Shown: in pieces, positions 19,427 to 28,222 of the stretch
Position numbering within the stretch: position 1 is the first letter of the stretch
Layout: every line of letters starts with the position of its first letter
Source: Hyphomicrobiales bacterium
Lineage (GTDB): Bacteria > Pseudomonadota > Alphaproteobacteria > Rhizobiales > Beijerinckiaceae
Length of the DNA: 41,418 nucleotides
NCBI GenBank assembly: GCA_900470775.1
Contig: UCBZ01000038.1
Coordinates: 1-41,418, forward strand
Direction of reading: 5' to 3'
The notes under the pieces: model-generated
What the model was told of the DNA's origin: nothing
Database searches by the model: none
What the model saw: the letters and a program-made list of their open reading frames with translations, nothing else
Program-made: the position numbers and the translations under genes

Positions 19427-20517
19427 AAGCCGGCGACCTCGATGACGAGGCGGGCGAGTCGGTCGGCGGCATCGGGAATCCCGGCGCTCTTGGCGCTCTC
19501 GGCCATGACCGTCAAGTGCGCCGGCTGCTTGAGCAGCTCGGTGAGTTGGCTGGCGAGCCGGCGCGGCGTGAACTCCGGCTGCAGGATGCGGACGGCGCCG
19601 CCGGCATTTTCGAGCACGGCCGCATTGGCGGCCTGGTCCTGGTCGAGCGCCCCCGGCAGCGGCACCAGGATCGACGGCCGGCCGATCACGGTCAGCTCCG
19701 CGATGGTCGAGGCCCCCGAGCGTCCGATGACGAGATGCGCCTTGGCCATCCTGGCCGGCAAATCCTTGAAGAACGGCGCGATCTCGGATTTCACGCCGAG
19801 CTGCGCGTAGATGCCGCTGACCCGGTCGAAATCCTCGGTCCGCGCCTGCTGCGTGATGAAGAGCCGGGTTCGCTCCTGCGGGGTCAGAAGCTGGATCGCC
19901 GGCGGCACTATGTCGGCCATGATGCGCGCGCCCTGGCTGCCGCCGAACACCAGCAGACGGAAGGTCCCCTCGCCCGGCCAGCCATAGGGCGATGCCGCCG
20001 CGACAACGGCCGGGCGCACCGGATTGCCGACATGGCTGCATTTGGCGCTGGCTGTCGGCGACAGGCCGCCAACCTCGGAAAAGCCGGTCCCGATCGCATC
20101 GACCCAGCGGGACAGAAAACGGTTCGCCCGTCCGACGACGGCATTCTGCTCATGGATCATCGTCTTGACGCCGGCGAGCGCCGCACCCAGCACGGGCGGA
20201 ACCGTCGGATAGCCGCCAAAGCCGACCAGCAAGGCCGGCCCGATCTCCTTCACCGCCCGCCGCGCCGCCAGCACGCCCTTGGCGATATCGAGGCCGACAC
20301 GGGCCTTGCCGACAAGCGAGCGGCCCGACGGCGTCGCCGACGGAACGGGAATGACAGCGTCGGCCGGAAAATCGCCGGCGAACTCGGCACCGCGCGGATC
20401 GGTCATCAGCACCACCCGGATGCCCTGCGCCCGCAGCACATGGCTCAACGCCTCGGCGGGAAACAGATGGCCGCCGGTGCCTCCGGCCGCGAGCATGACG
20501 AGCTTGCCCTGTGCCAT
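19423..20517 (-). CDS. murG: lipid II synthase MurG
   Basis: MurG is the peripheral glycosyltransferase that adds GlcNAc to lipid I to make lipid II on the inner face of the membrane. The protein has 364 residues. The N-terminal G-loop AAGGTGGHLFPAEAL and the second G-loop VFGGSQGARIM are clear. The acceptor-site HEQNAVVGRANRFLS and the nucleotide-sugar motif GRSGASTIAEL are also present. It starts five bases after the ftsW stop and is surely cotranscribed with it. The TAG stop is the first triplet of the palindromic repeat that follows. Confidence 0.97.
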   Translation of the reverse strand: MAQGKLVMLAAGGTGGHLFPAEALSHVLRAQGIRVVLMTDPRGAEFAGDFPADAVIPVPSATPSGRSLVGKARVGLDIAKGVLAARRAVKEIGPALLVGFGGYPTVPPVLGAALAGVKTMIHEQNAVVGRANRFLSRWVDAIGTGFSEVGGLSPTASAKCSHVGNPVRPAVVAAASPYGWPGEGTFRLLVFGGSQGARIMADIVPPAIQLLTPQERTRLFITQQARTEDFDRVSGIYAQLGVKSEIAPFFKDLPARMAKAHLVIGRSGASTIAELTVIGRPSILVPLPGALDQDQAANAAVLENAGGAVRILQPEFTPRRLASQLTELLKQPAHLTVMAESAKSAGIPDAADRLARLVIEVAGF

Positions 20518-20521
20518 GGCG

Positions 20522-21655
20522 TCAGGTCCTGAAGCGGCCGAAATCGACGGCGCGCGGCCGCTTGCGGGTCAGGGCGAGCAGGAAGCCGGTGCCGATGGCG
20601 AGCGAGATCAAAGACGAGCCGCCATAGGAGATGAAGGGCAGCGTCATGCCCTTGGCCGGCATCATGTGCAGGTTGACCATCATGTTGATCGCGGCCTGGA
20701 TGCCGAACAGCAATGCGAGACCCGTGACGGCGAGCCGGATGAACGGGTCCTCGGCCTTCTGCGCCACCGCGAGCGAACGCAACACGATCAGCGCAAACAG
20801 CATCACGAGCAGGATGCAGACGACGATGCCGAACTCCTCGGCCGTGACGGCGAAGATGAAGTCGGTATGGGCGTCGGGAAGGATGCGCTTGACGGTGCCC
20901 TCGCCGGGCCCCTTACCCAACCAACCACCCTGGGCGAAGCTTTCCAGCGCCGTGTCGATCTGGAAGGTGTCTCCCGAGCCCTTGTCCATGAAGCGCTCGA
21001 TGCGGGCGCGCACATGCGGCACGAGCTGATAGGCGATCAGGATGCCGAAGGCCCCTGCGCCGCCCAGCCCCAGCACCCAGAACCAGTGCAGCCCGGCGAC
21101 GAAGAACAGGCCGGCCCAGACCAGCGTAACCAGCATGGTCTGGCCGAAATCGGGCTGCAGCACGAGCGGCGCGATCGTCGCCGGCAGCAACAGCAAGGCA
21201 AGCCATGTGCCCGGCAGGTCGGGACGGCGTCCGCCTTCGGCGAAAGCCCAGGCGGCCAGCACGACGAAGGCCGGCTTGATGAATTCGGAAGGCTGGACCG
21301 AGCCGAGCGGGCCCAGCGTCAGCCAGCGCCGCGCGCCTTTCACTTCGATGCCGAGATACAGCGTCGCCACCACCATGGCGAGCGAGACGGTGAAGATCAG
21401 CAGCGCCGACCGGCGAACCTGGCGCGGCGTCATGAAGGAGACGCCGATGAAGATCGTCATCGCGATGACGAGATAGGCCGCCTGCCGGTTGACGAAGTGG
21501 AAGGTCGAGAGCCCGAGCCGCTCCGCCACCGGCGGCCCGCCCGCCATCAACAGCACGACGCCCGACACCATCAGCGCCACCAGGCCGCTCAGGATGACGC
21601 GGTCGATCGACCACCACCAGCGGCCGCTGAGAGAGGGTTCGGCGCGCGAGACCAT
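20522..21655 (-). CDS. ftsW: septal peptidoglycan polymerase FtsW
   Basis: FtsW is the SEDS-family glycosyltransferase that polymerises lipid II at the septum together with FtsI. The 377-residue protein has about ten membrane spans. SEDS signatures are present: RRWLTLGPLGSVQPSEFIK, the catalytic-loop region around LQPDFGQTMLVTLVW, AEEFGIVVCILLV, and the end motif LPFISYGGSSLISLAI. The minus-strand leader (21656-21753) contains a single TTAACC half-site of the CtrA type at about 21721-21727 and a TTGACA at 21711-21716 lacking a good -10. A promoter here is possible because the gene is separated from murD by accessory genes. Confidence 0.96.
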   Translation of the reverse strand: MVSRAEPSLSGRWWWSIDRVILSGLVALMVSGVVLLMAGGPPVAERLGLSTFHFVNRQAAYLVIAMTIFIGVSFMTPRQVRRSALLIFTVSLAMVVATLYLGIEVKGARRWLTLGPLGSVQPSEFIKPAFVVLAAWAFAEGGRRPDLPGTWLALLLLPATIAPLVLQPDFGQTMLVTLVWAGLFFVAGLHWFWVLGLGGAGAFGILIAYQLVPHVRARIERFMDKGSGDTFQIDTALESFAQGGWLGKGPGEGTVKRILPDAHTDFIFAVTAEEFGIVVCILLVMLFALIVLRSLAVAQKAEDPFIRLAVTGLALLFGIQAAINMMVNLHMMPAKGMTLPFISYGGSSLISLAIGTGFLLALTRKRPRAVDFGRFRT

Positions 21656-21753
21656 GCTTGGCTTCCCTTCAGGCGCGGCGCGAGAGATGCGCCATCGTGA
21701 CGAATCACTCTGTCAATGAAGGGTTAACGGAATGATTCCGAAGCGCGCGATCG

Positions 21754-22938
21754 CTATTGCAGATCGGCGAAGGCCTGCTTCAGCCGCGCCACCGATTCCG
21801 CCACGACCGCACGCGGCGTCGCGAGGTTGAAGCGCAGGAACGTACCGCCCCCGGCGCCGAAACTCGGACCATGATTGGCTGCGATCAGCGCCTGCTTTTC
21901 GACCCGCGCGGTGAATTCGGCCGGCGCCATGCCGGTCCCGGCGAAATCGATCCAGGCGAGATAGGTCGCCTCGAGCGCCATCGGGTGAAGGCCCGGAATT
22001 GTAGCGAGACCCTCCTCGAAAAGCCGCCGGTTGCCGTCGAGATAGGCGACCAGCGCATCGACCCAGGCCGCGCCGTCGGGGCTGTAGGCCGCCGTCGCCA
22101 TGACCATGCCGAAGGTGTTGGGCGAGACGCCCTGCGCATTGATACTGGCCTGGAAGCGGGCCCGCAACGCCGTGTCGGGGATGATGACATTGCCGACATG
22201 GCAACCGGCGATGTTGAAGGTCTTGGTGGTGGCGGTCATCATCACCAGCCGGTCTTGGATCTCCGGCGCTGCAAGCGCCATGACCGTATGCTTGTGGCCG
22301 GGCATGACCAGATCGTGGTGGATTTCGTCCGAAACCAGAATCAGGTCGTGGCGGGCGCAGAACGCCGCGATCTCGCGCAACTCGTCGCCGGTCCAGACGC
22401 GGCCGCCGGGGTTGTGCGGCGAGCACAGCACGAGCATCCGCTCGCTGCCGGTCATCTGGGCATCCCAGCCGGCGATGTCGAGGACGTAGCGGCCGTCCTC
22501 GATCGCGAGTTCGCACTCGACCACGCGCCGCCCTGCAGCAGCGATGACGCGGGCGAAGGCATGATAGACCGGCGTCATCAGGACGACGCCGTCGCCGGGC
22601 TTCGTATAGGCATCGACGCAGAGCGCCGTGCCGTTGACGAGCCCGTTCGTGGTGAAGATCGCGGCGGCCTCGACCTCCCAACCATGGCGGTTCTTCATCC
22701 ACCAGCGGATGGCGTCGTGATTGGCCCTGATATCGCCGAAATAGCCGTAGAGGCCATGCGCCACCATGCCTTCAGCCGCTGCCTGCACGCAGGCCGGCGG
22801 CCGGAAGTCCATGTCGGCCACCCACATCGCGATGCCGTTGGAAGCCGGCACGCCGTAGATCGGCTCCATCATGTCCCATTTCGCCGAATGGGTGCCACGG
22901 CGGTCGATCTGCTCGTCGAAATTCGGGGCGGTGCTCAT
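21754..22938 (-). CDS. MalY/PatB-type PLP-dependent aminotransferase (cystathionine beta-lyase-like)
   Basis: The enzyme is a fold type I PLP protein, probably a C-S beta-lyase acting on cystathionine or related thioethers. I use the ATG at 22936-22938 (MSTAPNFDEQIDRRGTHSAKWD), which gives 394 residues and follows GAGGACCAGG. A longer frame to 24162 is spurious because it runs through the oppositely oriented gene. Landmarks are GIAMWVADMDF, SPHNPGGRVW, SDEIHHDL (Asp204 contacts the pyridine ring), and the PLP lysine in TATTKTFNIAG (Lys239). The C-terminus has GGGTFLRFNLATPR. It is not a usual dcw member and lies between murD and ftsW. Substrate is inferred from the family only. Confidence 0.9.
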   Translation of the reverse strand: MSTAPNFDEQIDRRGTHSAKWDMMEPIYGVPASNGIAMWVADMDFRPPACVQAAAEGMVAHGLYGYFGDIRANHDAIRWWMKNRHGWEVEAAAIFTTNGLVNGTALCVDAYTKPGDGVVLMTPVYHAFARVIAAAGRRVVECELAIEDGRYVLDIAGWDAQMTGSERMLVLCSPHNPGGRVWTGDELREIAAFCARHDLILVSDEIHHDLVMPGHKHTVMALAAPEIQDRLVMMTATTKTFNIAGCHVGNVIIPDTALRARFQASINAQGVSPNTFGMVMATAAYSPDGAAWVDALVAYLDGNRRLFEEGLATIPGLHPMALEATYLAWIDFAGTGMAPAEFTARVEKQALIAANHGPSFGAGGGTFLRFNLATPRAVVAESVARLKQAFADLQ

Positions 22939-23253
22939 CCTGGTCCTCACTCGGTCGGCGCCCGAACCGGGCGAGCCACCTGCAGCCATGTCGTGTTTGA
23001 CGCTCCGAGGCCAGCGACAGGGCGAATGGCCGCCATACCTCCGCGGCCTGCCACAGCCGATCGCGGCGCTCATCTCGCCTCGAAAGCCGCGGCCGTTCCG
23101 CCGCCGCTCACGTCCAGATGAAAGATCGCAGTGAACCTCATGACGAGTCCCCGCGACCGATAGCCATGGAGCGCCGCTCGCCTCCAGCCCCGGATCGATA
23201 ACGGCAGCTCGGTCGCGACATTCCATCGGGGCCTGACGAAACGGAGTCGCACG
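22939..23253. other. divergent intergenic region between the aminotransferase and the orphan helical gene
   Basis: These 315 bases must carry the promoters of two divergent genes. I find no convincing -35/-10 pair, no repeat and no credible ORF. The composition is high-GC like the core genome. Confidence 0.5.
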
Positions 23254-24246
23254 ATGGGAACTCCCGCGCAGGACGTCGACGCGTATTTCGGTCACGACAC
23301 CTATGACTGGGCAGCCGACCTTGCACGGCGCACACGGGCGGCGCGCAACAAGTACGACACGTTTGTGAAGCGCTTTTTTGGCGCTTATGACGACGGCCTT
23401 TATATCCGCATGGACCTGCTGGAGCGGATCGCGGCTGACGTGGAAGCGGCCTTTATGAAGGTTCGGGCGCGCCAAAAGGTCGATCGCAATCAGTTCAAGG
23501 CCGTGATCGAGCTTTTTGAGACCGCCTGCGACTGCGTGGAATTCGAACTCGAGCAATTGCAGGGCATATTCGGCGTCGGCCTCGCCAGCGCTATGACACC
23601 CTTCGTCAGGATGTTTCCGTTTCGCGAACTCGCCCGCGAACTCAAGGCCTATGAACAGGCGCTTGCGAGACTCAAGGATGCGCTCGCGCGCGCGGACAGA
23701 GAACTGACCGAGGCGCGCATCGACAAGGCGATCGACATCTTCCAGGGAATCGTCACCTTCGCCTTTCCCGAAATCACCCTTGCGAAGGAGATCGCCCTGG
23801 GTGTCGGCGGGCTCTTTGCGGATTCTCGTCTGGGACCGCAGGCACCTGATGCGTCCAAGATCGTGCGGACAACCGCGTCGACGCTGAAAGAGCCGCTGTT
23901 GAAGGTCACCAAACTTTCGAAGTCGATGACCAATGTCGCCGGAGTCGGCTCGAAACTGAACGCGGTCTATGACGTACTCAGCTTCGACGAACTCGACGCG
24001 GCCCACGCCGCGATCAAGAATCTTAAACTGGCCATCGCCGACGAGAAGGCCACGCACAAGCGGATCGTCGAAAACATCTGGGCGAAATGGCGCATCCGCG
24101 TCGGGACCTTTATTGCCTCCCTTGAGCGCGCCAATCAGCAGCTGGAAGAGTCGGCCAAGCATCTCGGAGAGGTTCGCGACGCGCTGCGCGAGCAGCAGGA
24201 AATAGCGAAATACAATCCGCCGATCGCCTGGCGCGTCAGCGTCTGA
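23254..24246 (+). CDS. helical protein of unknown function, orphan inside the dcw cluster
   Basis: The protein has 330 residues and starts at the ATG at 23254 after ACGGAGTCGCAC. It has no signal peptide. It is almost entirely alpha-helical: charged amphipathic helices at about 15-100, 125-160 and 245-318 could form long coiled coils. Two hydrophobic stretches lie at about 101-122 (GIFGVGLASAMTPF) and 159-190 (GIVTFAFPEITLAKEIALGV). Long helices around a hydrophobic hairpin recall alpha-pore-forming proteins, but this is only structural analogy. It is the only large plus-strand gene within the dcw cluster and ends 15 bases from the murD stop. Codon use (TTT, AAG, CTT, TAT) is less GC-biased than in its neighbours, hinting at transfer. 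I recognise no family. Confidence 0.85.
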   Translation: MGTPAQDVDAYFGHDTYDWAADLARRTRAARNKYDTFVKRFFGAYDDGLYIRMDLLERIAADVEAAFMKVRARQKVDRNQFKAVIELFETACDCVEFELEQLQGIFGVGLASAMTPFVRMFPFRELARELKAYEQALARLKDALARADRELTEARIDKAIDIFQGIVTFAFPEITLAKEIALGVGGLFADSRLGPQAPDASKIVRTTASTLKEPLLKVTKLSKSMTNVAGVGSKLNAVYDVLSFDELDAAHAAIKNLKLAIADEKATHKRIVENIWAKWRIRVGTFIASLERANQQLEESAKHLGEVRDALREQQEIAKYNPPIAWRVSV

Positions 24247-24261
24247 ATAATTGGCCTGACC

Positions 24262-25692
24262 CTATCTCGCCCCAAACGCCTCGAAACCCGGCAGCGCCGC
24301 CACCAGCGCCCTGAACGCTTCGCCGCGTACCTCGAAATTCGGATACTGGTCGAAGGAGGCGCAGGCCGGCGAGAGCAGCACGGCGATCTCGCCCTCACCC
24401 GCTTTGGCGAGCGCATCGCGCGTCGCAGCGGCCACCGCCATGTCCAGCGTGCCGCTGCGCTCGTAAGTGACGCGGCCGTCCTCGTCGAAGGTCGCGGCGA
24501 AGAGGTCGCTCGCGGCGCCGATCAGATAGGCCCGGGCGATGTTCGGGAAATACCGGCGCAGGCTCTCGATGCCGCCCTCCTTCGCCTTGCCGCCGAGGAT
24601 CCAGAAGATGTCGCGGAAGGAGGTCAGCGCCTTCTCGGTCGAATCCGCATTGGTCGCCTTGGAATCGTTGATGAAGACGACGCGGCCGATCCGGCCGATC
24701 TCCTCCATGCGGTGGGCAAGGCCTGGATAGCTTCGGAAGCCGGCCGCGATCTCGTCTGCACTCAGGCCCAGCGCGAAACAGGCGGCGAAGGCGGCCGCCG
24801 CGTTCTGCGCGTTGTGCGAACCGCGCAACGAGCCGATACCGGCGAGGTTGGCAACGATGCGCGGCTTGCCGTCCAGCACCTGGACGATCCGTGTCTCCAG
24901 CGCACCCGCATTGGCGGTGATACCGGCGAAGACGCCATCGTCGAGCGGCTGCTCACCGCTGATCTTGACCAGCTTGCGCCCGGAGCCCGCGCGCCGCCGC
25001 GCCATCTGCTTGGAAGCCTCGTCATCGACGCCGATCACCGCGATGTCGGAGTTAGCGACGAGCCGCTCCTTGATCGCGCCGTAGTTCTCGAACGTGCCAT
25101 GCCGGTCCAGATGATCCGGCGTCAGGTTCATCTGGATACCGACGCTCGGCGCCATCGAGGAGGCCAGGTCGATCTGGTAGCTGGAGCATTCGATGACGTG
25201 GATGCGGCCCTCGGCAGGCGGCTCCAGCGCCAGCACGGCCGTGCCGATATTGCCGCCCATCTGCACGTCGCGACCCGCAGAGCGCAGCACATGAGCGATC
25301 AGCGCCGTCGTCGTCGATTTGCCGTTGGTGCCGGTGATGCAGACGACCGGAGCGGCAGGCGCGATCGTCGCCCGCTCGCGGAAGAACAGCTCGATATCGC
25401 CGATGATCTCGACGCCGGCGGCCTTCGCCTTCTCCACCGTCCAATGCGGCACCGGATGGGTCAGCGGCACGCCCGGCGCCAGGATGAGGCTGTGGAAGCC
25501 GGACCAGTCGGCGCCCATGAGATCGACAACCGGAATGCCCTGCGCCGCCGCCTTGTCGCGGCTGGCCTGGCTGTCATCCCAGGCGGCCACGTCGGCACCG
25601 CCGGCCTGCAGCGCGCGCGCCGTGGCAAGCCCCGAACCGCCGAGCCCGAACAGCGCGACGCGCGTTCCCTTGAAACAGGTAACCGGAGTCAT
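24262..25692 (-). CDS. murD: UDP-N-acetylmuramoyl-L-alanine--D-glutamate ligase MurD
   Basis: MurD adds D-Glu to the nucleotide precursor. I use the ATG at 25690-25692 ([21 protein letters not shown]), giving 476 residues. The frame extends 30 codons upstream into mraY but this start is two bases after the mraY stop and gives the family N-terminus. The ATP loop is [15 protein letters not shown]. The central motif is [11 protein letters not shown], followed by [11 protein letters not shown] and the C-terminal [15 protein letters not shown]. It ends 15 bases from the convergent orphan gene, so the murD-ftsW continuity found in many relatives is broken here by about 2.6 kb. Confidence 0.97.
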   Translation of the reverse strand: MTPVTCFKGTRVALFGLGGSGLATARALQAGGADVAAWDDSQASRDKAAAQGIPVVDLMGADWSGFHSLILAPGVPLTHPVPHWTVEKAKAAGVEIIGDIELFFRERATIAPAAPVVCITGTNGKSTTTALIAHVLRSAGRDVQMGGNIGTAVLALEPPAEGRIHVIECSSYQIDLASSMAPSVGIQMNLTPDHLDRHGTFENYGAIKERLVANSDIAVIGVDDEASKQMARRRAGSGRKLVKISGEQPLDDGVFAGITANAGALETRIVQVLDGKPRIVANLAGIGSLRGSHNAQNAAAAFAACFALGLSADEIAAGFRSYPGLAHRMEEIGRIGRVVFINDSKATNADSTEKALTSFRDIFWILGGKAKEGGIESLRRYFPNIARAYLIGAASDLFAATFDEDGRVTYERSGTLDMAVAAATRDALAKAGEGEIAVLLSPACASFDQYPNFEVRGEAFRALVAALPGFEAFGAR

Positions 25693-25694
25693 GA

Positions 25695-26777
25695 TCAGCG
25701 CAGCTTCAGGGTCGACAGGCCGATCAGCGCCAGCACGACGGAAATGATCCAGAACCGGATCACGACCTGCGGCTCGGTCCAACCCAGCTTCTCGAAATGG
25801 TGGTGGATCGGCGCCATCAAAAACACGCGCTTGCCGGTCCGCTTGTAGACGAAGACCTGGATGATCACCGAGAGCGCCTCGATCACGAAGAGCCCGCCGA
25901 CGATGGCCAGAACGATCTCGTGCTTGGTCGCGACCGCGACGACGCCGAGCAGGCCGCCCAGGCCCAGCGAGCCGGTATCGCCCATGAAAATCTGGGCCGG
26001 CGGCGCGTTGAACCAGAGGAAGCCGATGCCGGCGCCGATCACCGCGCCGCAGACCACGGAGAGCTCGCCCGCGCCCGGCACATGGTGGATCTGGAGGTAA
26101 TTGGCGAAGATCGCGTTGCCGGTCAGGTAGGCGATGAAGCCGAAAGTCGCCGCCGCGATCATCACCGGCACGATCGCGAGACCGTCGAGACCATCGGTGA
26201 GGTTCACCGCATTGCCGGCACCCACGACGACGAAGGCCGTCACCAGCGGGAACGCGATGCCGAGCGGGATCACCAGCTCCTTGAGGAAGGGCATGGCAAA
26301 GCCGGAAGCGATGCCCGGCGGCCCGAGCTGCATCACGATCCAGCAGGCAACGAGCGCGATCACCATCTCCAAGCCGAGCCGGGCTTTGCCTGAGAAGCCC
26401 TTGTGGGACTGCTTCGTCACCTTCAGGAAGTCGTCATAGAAGCCGATCGCGCCATAGCTCACCGTCACGCCCAGCACGACCCAGACATAGGGGTTGCGCA
26501 GATTGCCCCAGAGCAGAGTCGCGACCAGCAATCCGCCGAGAATCATCAGCCCGCCCATGGTCGGCGTGCCGCGCTTGGCGAGGTGGGTTTCCGGCCCATC
26601 CGTGCGGATCGGCTGGCCCTTGCCCTGCTTCAGCCGCAGCCAGGAGATCGCCGCCGGCCCGAAGAAGAACACGACCAGCAGCGCGGTCGCGGTCGCACCA
26701 CCGGCGCGGAAGGTGATGTAGCGGAACACGTTCAGGATCGGGAACGTGCCGGAAAAATCGGCGAGCCAGACGAGCAT
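25695..26777 (-). CDS. mraY: phospho-MurNAc-pentapeptide-transferase MraY
   Basis: MraY transfers phospho-MurNAc-pentapeptide to undecaprenyl phosphate, making lipid I. The 360-residue integral membrane protein has about ten spans. Active-site landmarks are [20 protein letters not shown] (catalytic Asp pair and Lys), [13 protein letters not shown], and [12 protein letters not shown]. The C-terminal [13 protein letters not shown] belongs to the metal-binding HHH loop. The start [10 protein letters not shown] is normal. It follows murF by 20 bases and precedes murD by two. Confidence 0.98.
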   Translation of the reverse strand: MLVWLADFSGTFPILNVFRYITFRAGGATATALLVVFFFGPAAISWLRLKQGKGQPIRTDGPETHLAKRGTPTMGGLMILGGLLVATLLWGNLRNPYVWVVLGVTVSYGAIGFYDDFLKVTKQSHKGFSGKARLGLEMVIALVACWIVMQLGPPGIASGFAMPFLKELVIPLGIAFPLVTAFVVVGAGNAVNLTDGLDGLAIVPVMIAAATFGFIAYLTGNAIFANYLQIHHVPGAGELSVVCGAVIGAGIGFLWFNAPPAQIFMGDTGSLGLGGLLGVVAVATKHEIVLAIVGGLFVIEALSVIIQVFVYKRTGKRVFLMAPIHHHFEKLGWTEPQVVIRFWIISVVLALIGLSTLKLR

Positions 26778-26797
26778 CTGATTTTACGTCTCTTGTT

Positions 26798-28222
26798 CTA
26801 GTCTTGCGCCGGCACGGCGGGAAAGCGCGCCACGATCGCCTTGACAATCGGCCCCATGCGCGTGCCCAGCGAACCCTTGACCGTGAGGACGTCGCCGGCC
26901 CGGATCGCATCCAGCACGAGGGGTTCGAGCCCGCTCGCCTGCGCGGCATAAGCCCCCCGGAGGGTCGATGGCAAGCCGTCATAGAGTCCGCGCATCAGCG
27001 GCCCGCAGGCAAAAACCGTATCGACGCCATTGGCGATGATCGCCTCGGCGAGCCCCTTGTGCAGCTCCGGTCCTGTCGGTCCAAGCTCCAGCATGTCGCC
27101 GAGCACGGCGATCCGGCGACCCCGGCCTGCGACCGGAATCCGGCCCAGATTCTCGATCGCCGCCCGCATCGAGGCCGGATTGCCGTTATAGCTTTCGTCA
27201 ATCAGGGTGAAGGTGCCGCCCGGCGCTTCGAGCCTCTGCTGCGCCCCGCGCCCCGCCGGGGGCTTGAGGTCGCCCAGAGCCAGCGCAGCCAGCGCGAGAT
27301 CGGCGCCAAGCGCGGTCACGGCGGCGAGCACGGCCAGCGAATTCAGCACGATATGCTTGCCCGGGCTGCCGAGCCGATAGGTCACGGGCTGGCCCATCAC
27401 CATGGCATCGACGGTCGAGACATCGGATTTGAGCGCACAGGAGATCAGCCGGACATCGGCACCGGGGCTTTCACCGAAGCGGATCACGCGGCCGGCCGGT
27501 CCCGATCTGGCGATCCGTTCGAGCAGATCGGCCTGCGGGATATCGGCGTTGACGATCGCCGTGCCGCCCGGTTCGAGCTCCCAGAAGACGCCAGCCTTTT
27601 CCTCGGCGATACCTTCCAGCGACTCGAATGCCGCCAGATGCACCGGCTGGATCGTCGTGATGATCGCGACCTGCGGACGGACCAGCCTCGCCAGTGGCAG
27701 GATTTCGCCGGGATGGTTCATCCCGATCTCGTAGACCCCGTATGCGATGTCGCTGGGAGTCCGACATAAAGTCAGCGGCACGCCCCAATGGTTGTTGTAG
27801 GAGGCGACAGGGGCGTGGGTCTTGCCCTGCCGCGACAGCACCAGCCGCAGCGCATCCTTGGTGCCGGTCTTGCCGACCGAACCGGTGACGGCGACCACCC
27901 CCGCCTTGAGCTCGGCCCGTCGCGCGCTGCCAGCCTGCTCCATTGCCTTGAGCACGTCGGGCACGACCGCGAGCGCGCCCTTGCCGGCGAATTGCGCCGC
28001 ATGCGCCTCGTCGACGACGGCGAGCGCCGCGCCCTTCTCCAGGGCGCCCGCCACGAAATCATGCCCGTTGCGGGCCTCGCCGGTGATCGCGAAGAAGGCG
28101 TCGCCGGGCTCCAATGTGCGGGTGTCGATCGAGACGCCGGTGACGACCGCGGGCACAGCCCCCTCGACCCGCGCGCTCATGGCCGCGACCAGATCGTCTC
28201 CGCTCCAGAGGGGCGCGCTCAT
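26798..28222 (-). CDS. murF: UDP-MurNAc-tripeptide--D-Ala-D-Ala ligase MurF
   Basis: MurF adds the D-Ala-D-Ala made by DdlB to the nucleotide tripeptide. The 474-residue protein starts MSAPLWSGDDLVAAMSAR. It shows VSIDTRTLEPGDAFFA in the N-terminal domain and the ATP loop VTGSVGKTGTKDAL. GVYEIGMNHPGEI and IDESYNGNPASMRAAI lie in the central domain, then GDMLELG and a C-terminal VKGSLGTRMG. Its start overlaps the murE stop by four bases (28219-28222). Confidence 0.97.
   Translation of the reverse strand: MSAPLWSGDDLVAAMSARVEGAVPAVVTGVSIDTRTLEPGDAFFAITGEARNGHDFVAGALEKGAALAVVDEAHAAQFAGKGALAVVPDVLKAMEQAGSARRAELKAGVVAVTGSVGKTGTKDALRLVLSRQGKTHAPVASYNNHWGVPLTLCRTPSDIAYGVYEIGMNHPGEILPLARLVRPQVAIITTIQPVHLAAFESLEGIAEEKAGVFWELEPGGTAIVNADIPQADLLERIARSGPAGRVIRFGESPGADVRLISCALKSDVSTVDAMVMGQPVTYRLGSPGKHIVLNSLAVLAAVTALGADLALAALALGDLKPPAGRGAQQRLEAPGGTFTLIDESYNGNPASMRAAIENLGRIPVAGRGRRIAVLGDMLELGPTGPELHKGLAEAIIANGVDTVFACGPLMRGLYDGLPSTLRGAYAAQASGLEPLVLDAIRAGDVLTVKGSLGTRMGPIVKAIVARFPAVPAQD

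Noticed and set aside
21711..21727. ftsW promoter with TTGACA and a TTAACC half-site
   Set aside because: The -35 is perfect but no acceptable -10 lies 16-18 bases on; mentioned only under ftsW.
22939..24162. N-terminal extension of the aminotransferase to 802 residues
   Set aside because: The extension runs antisense through the orphan helical gene, and the family N-terminus and ribosome site are at 22938.
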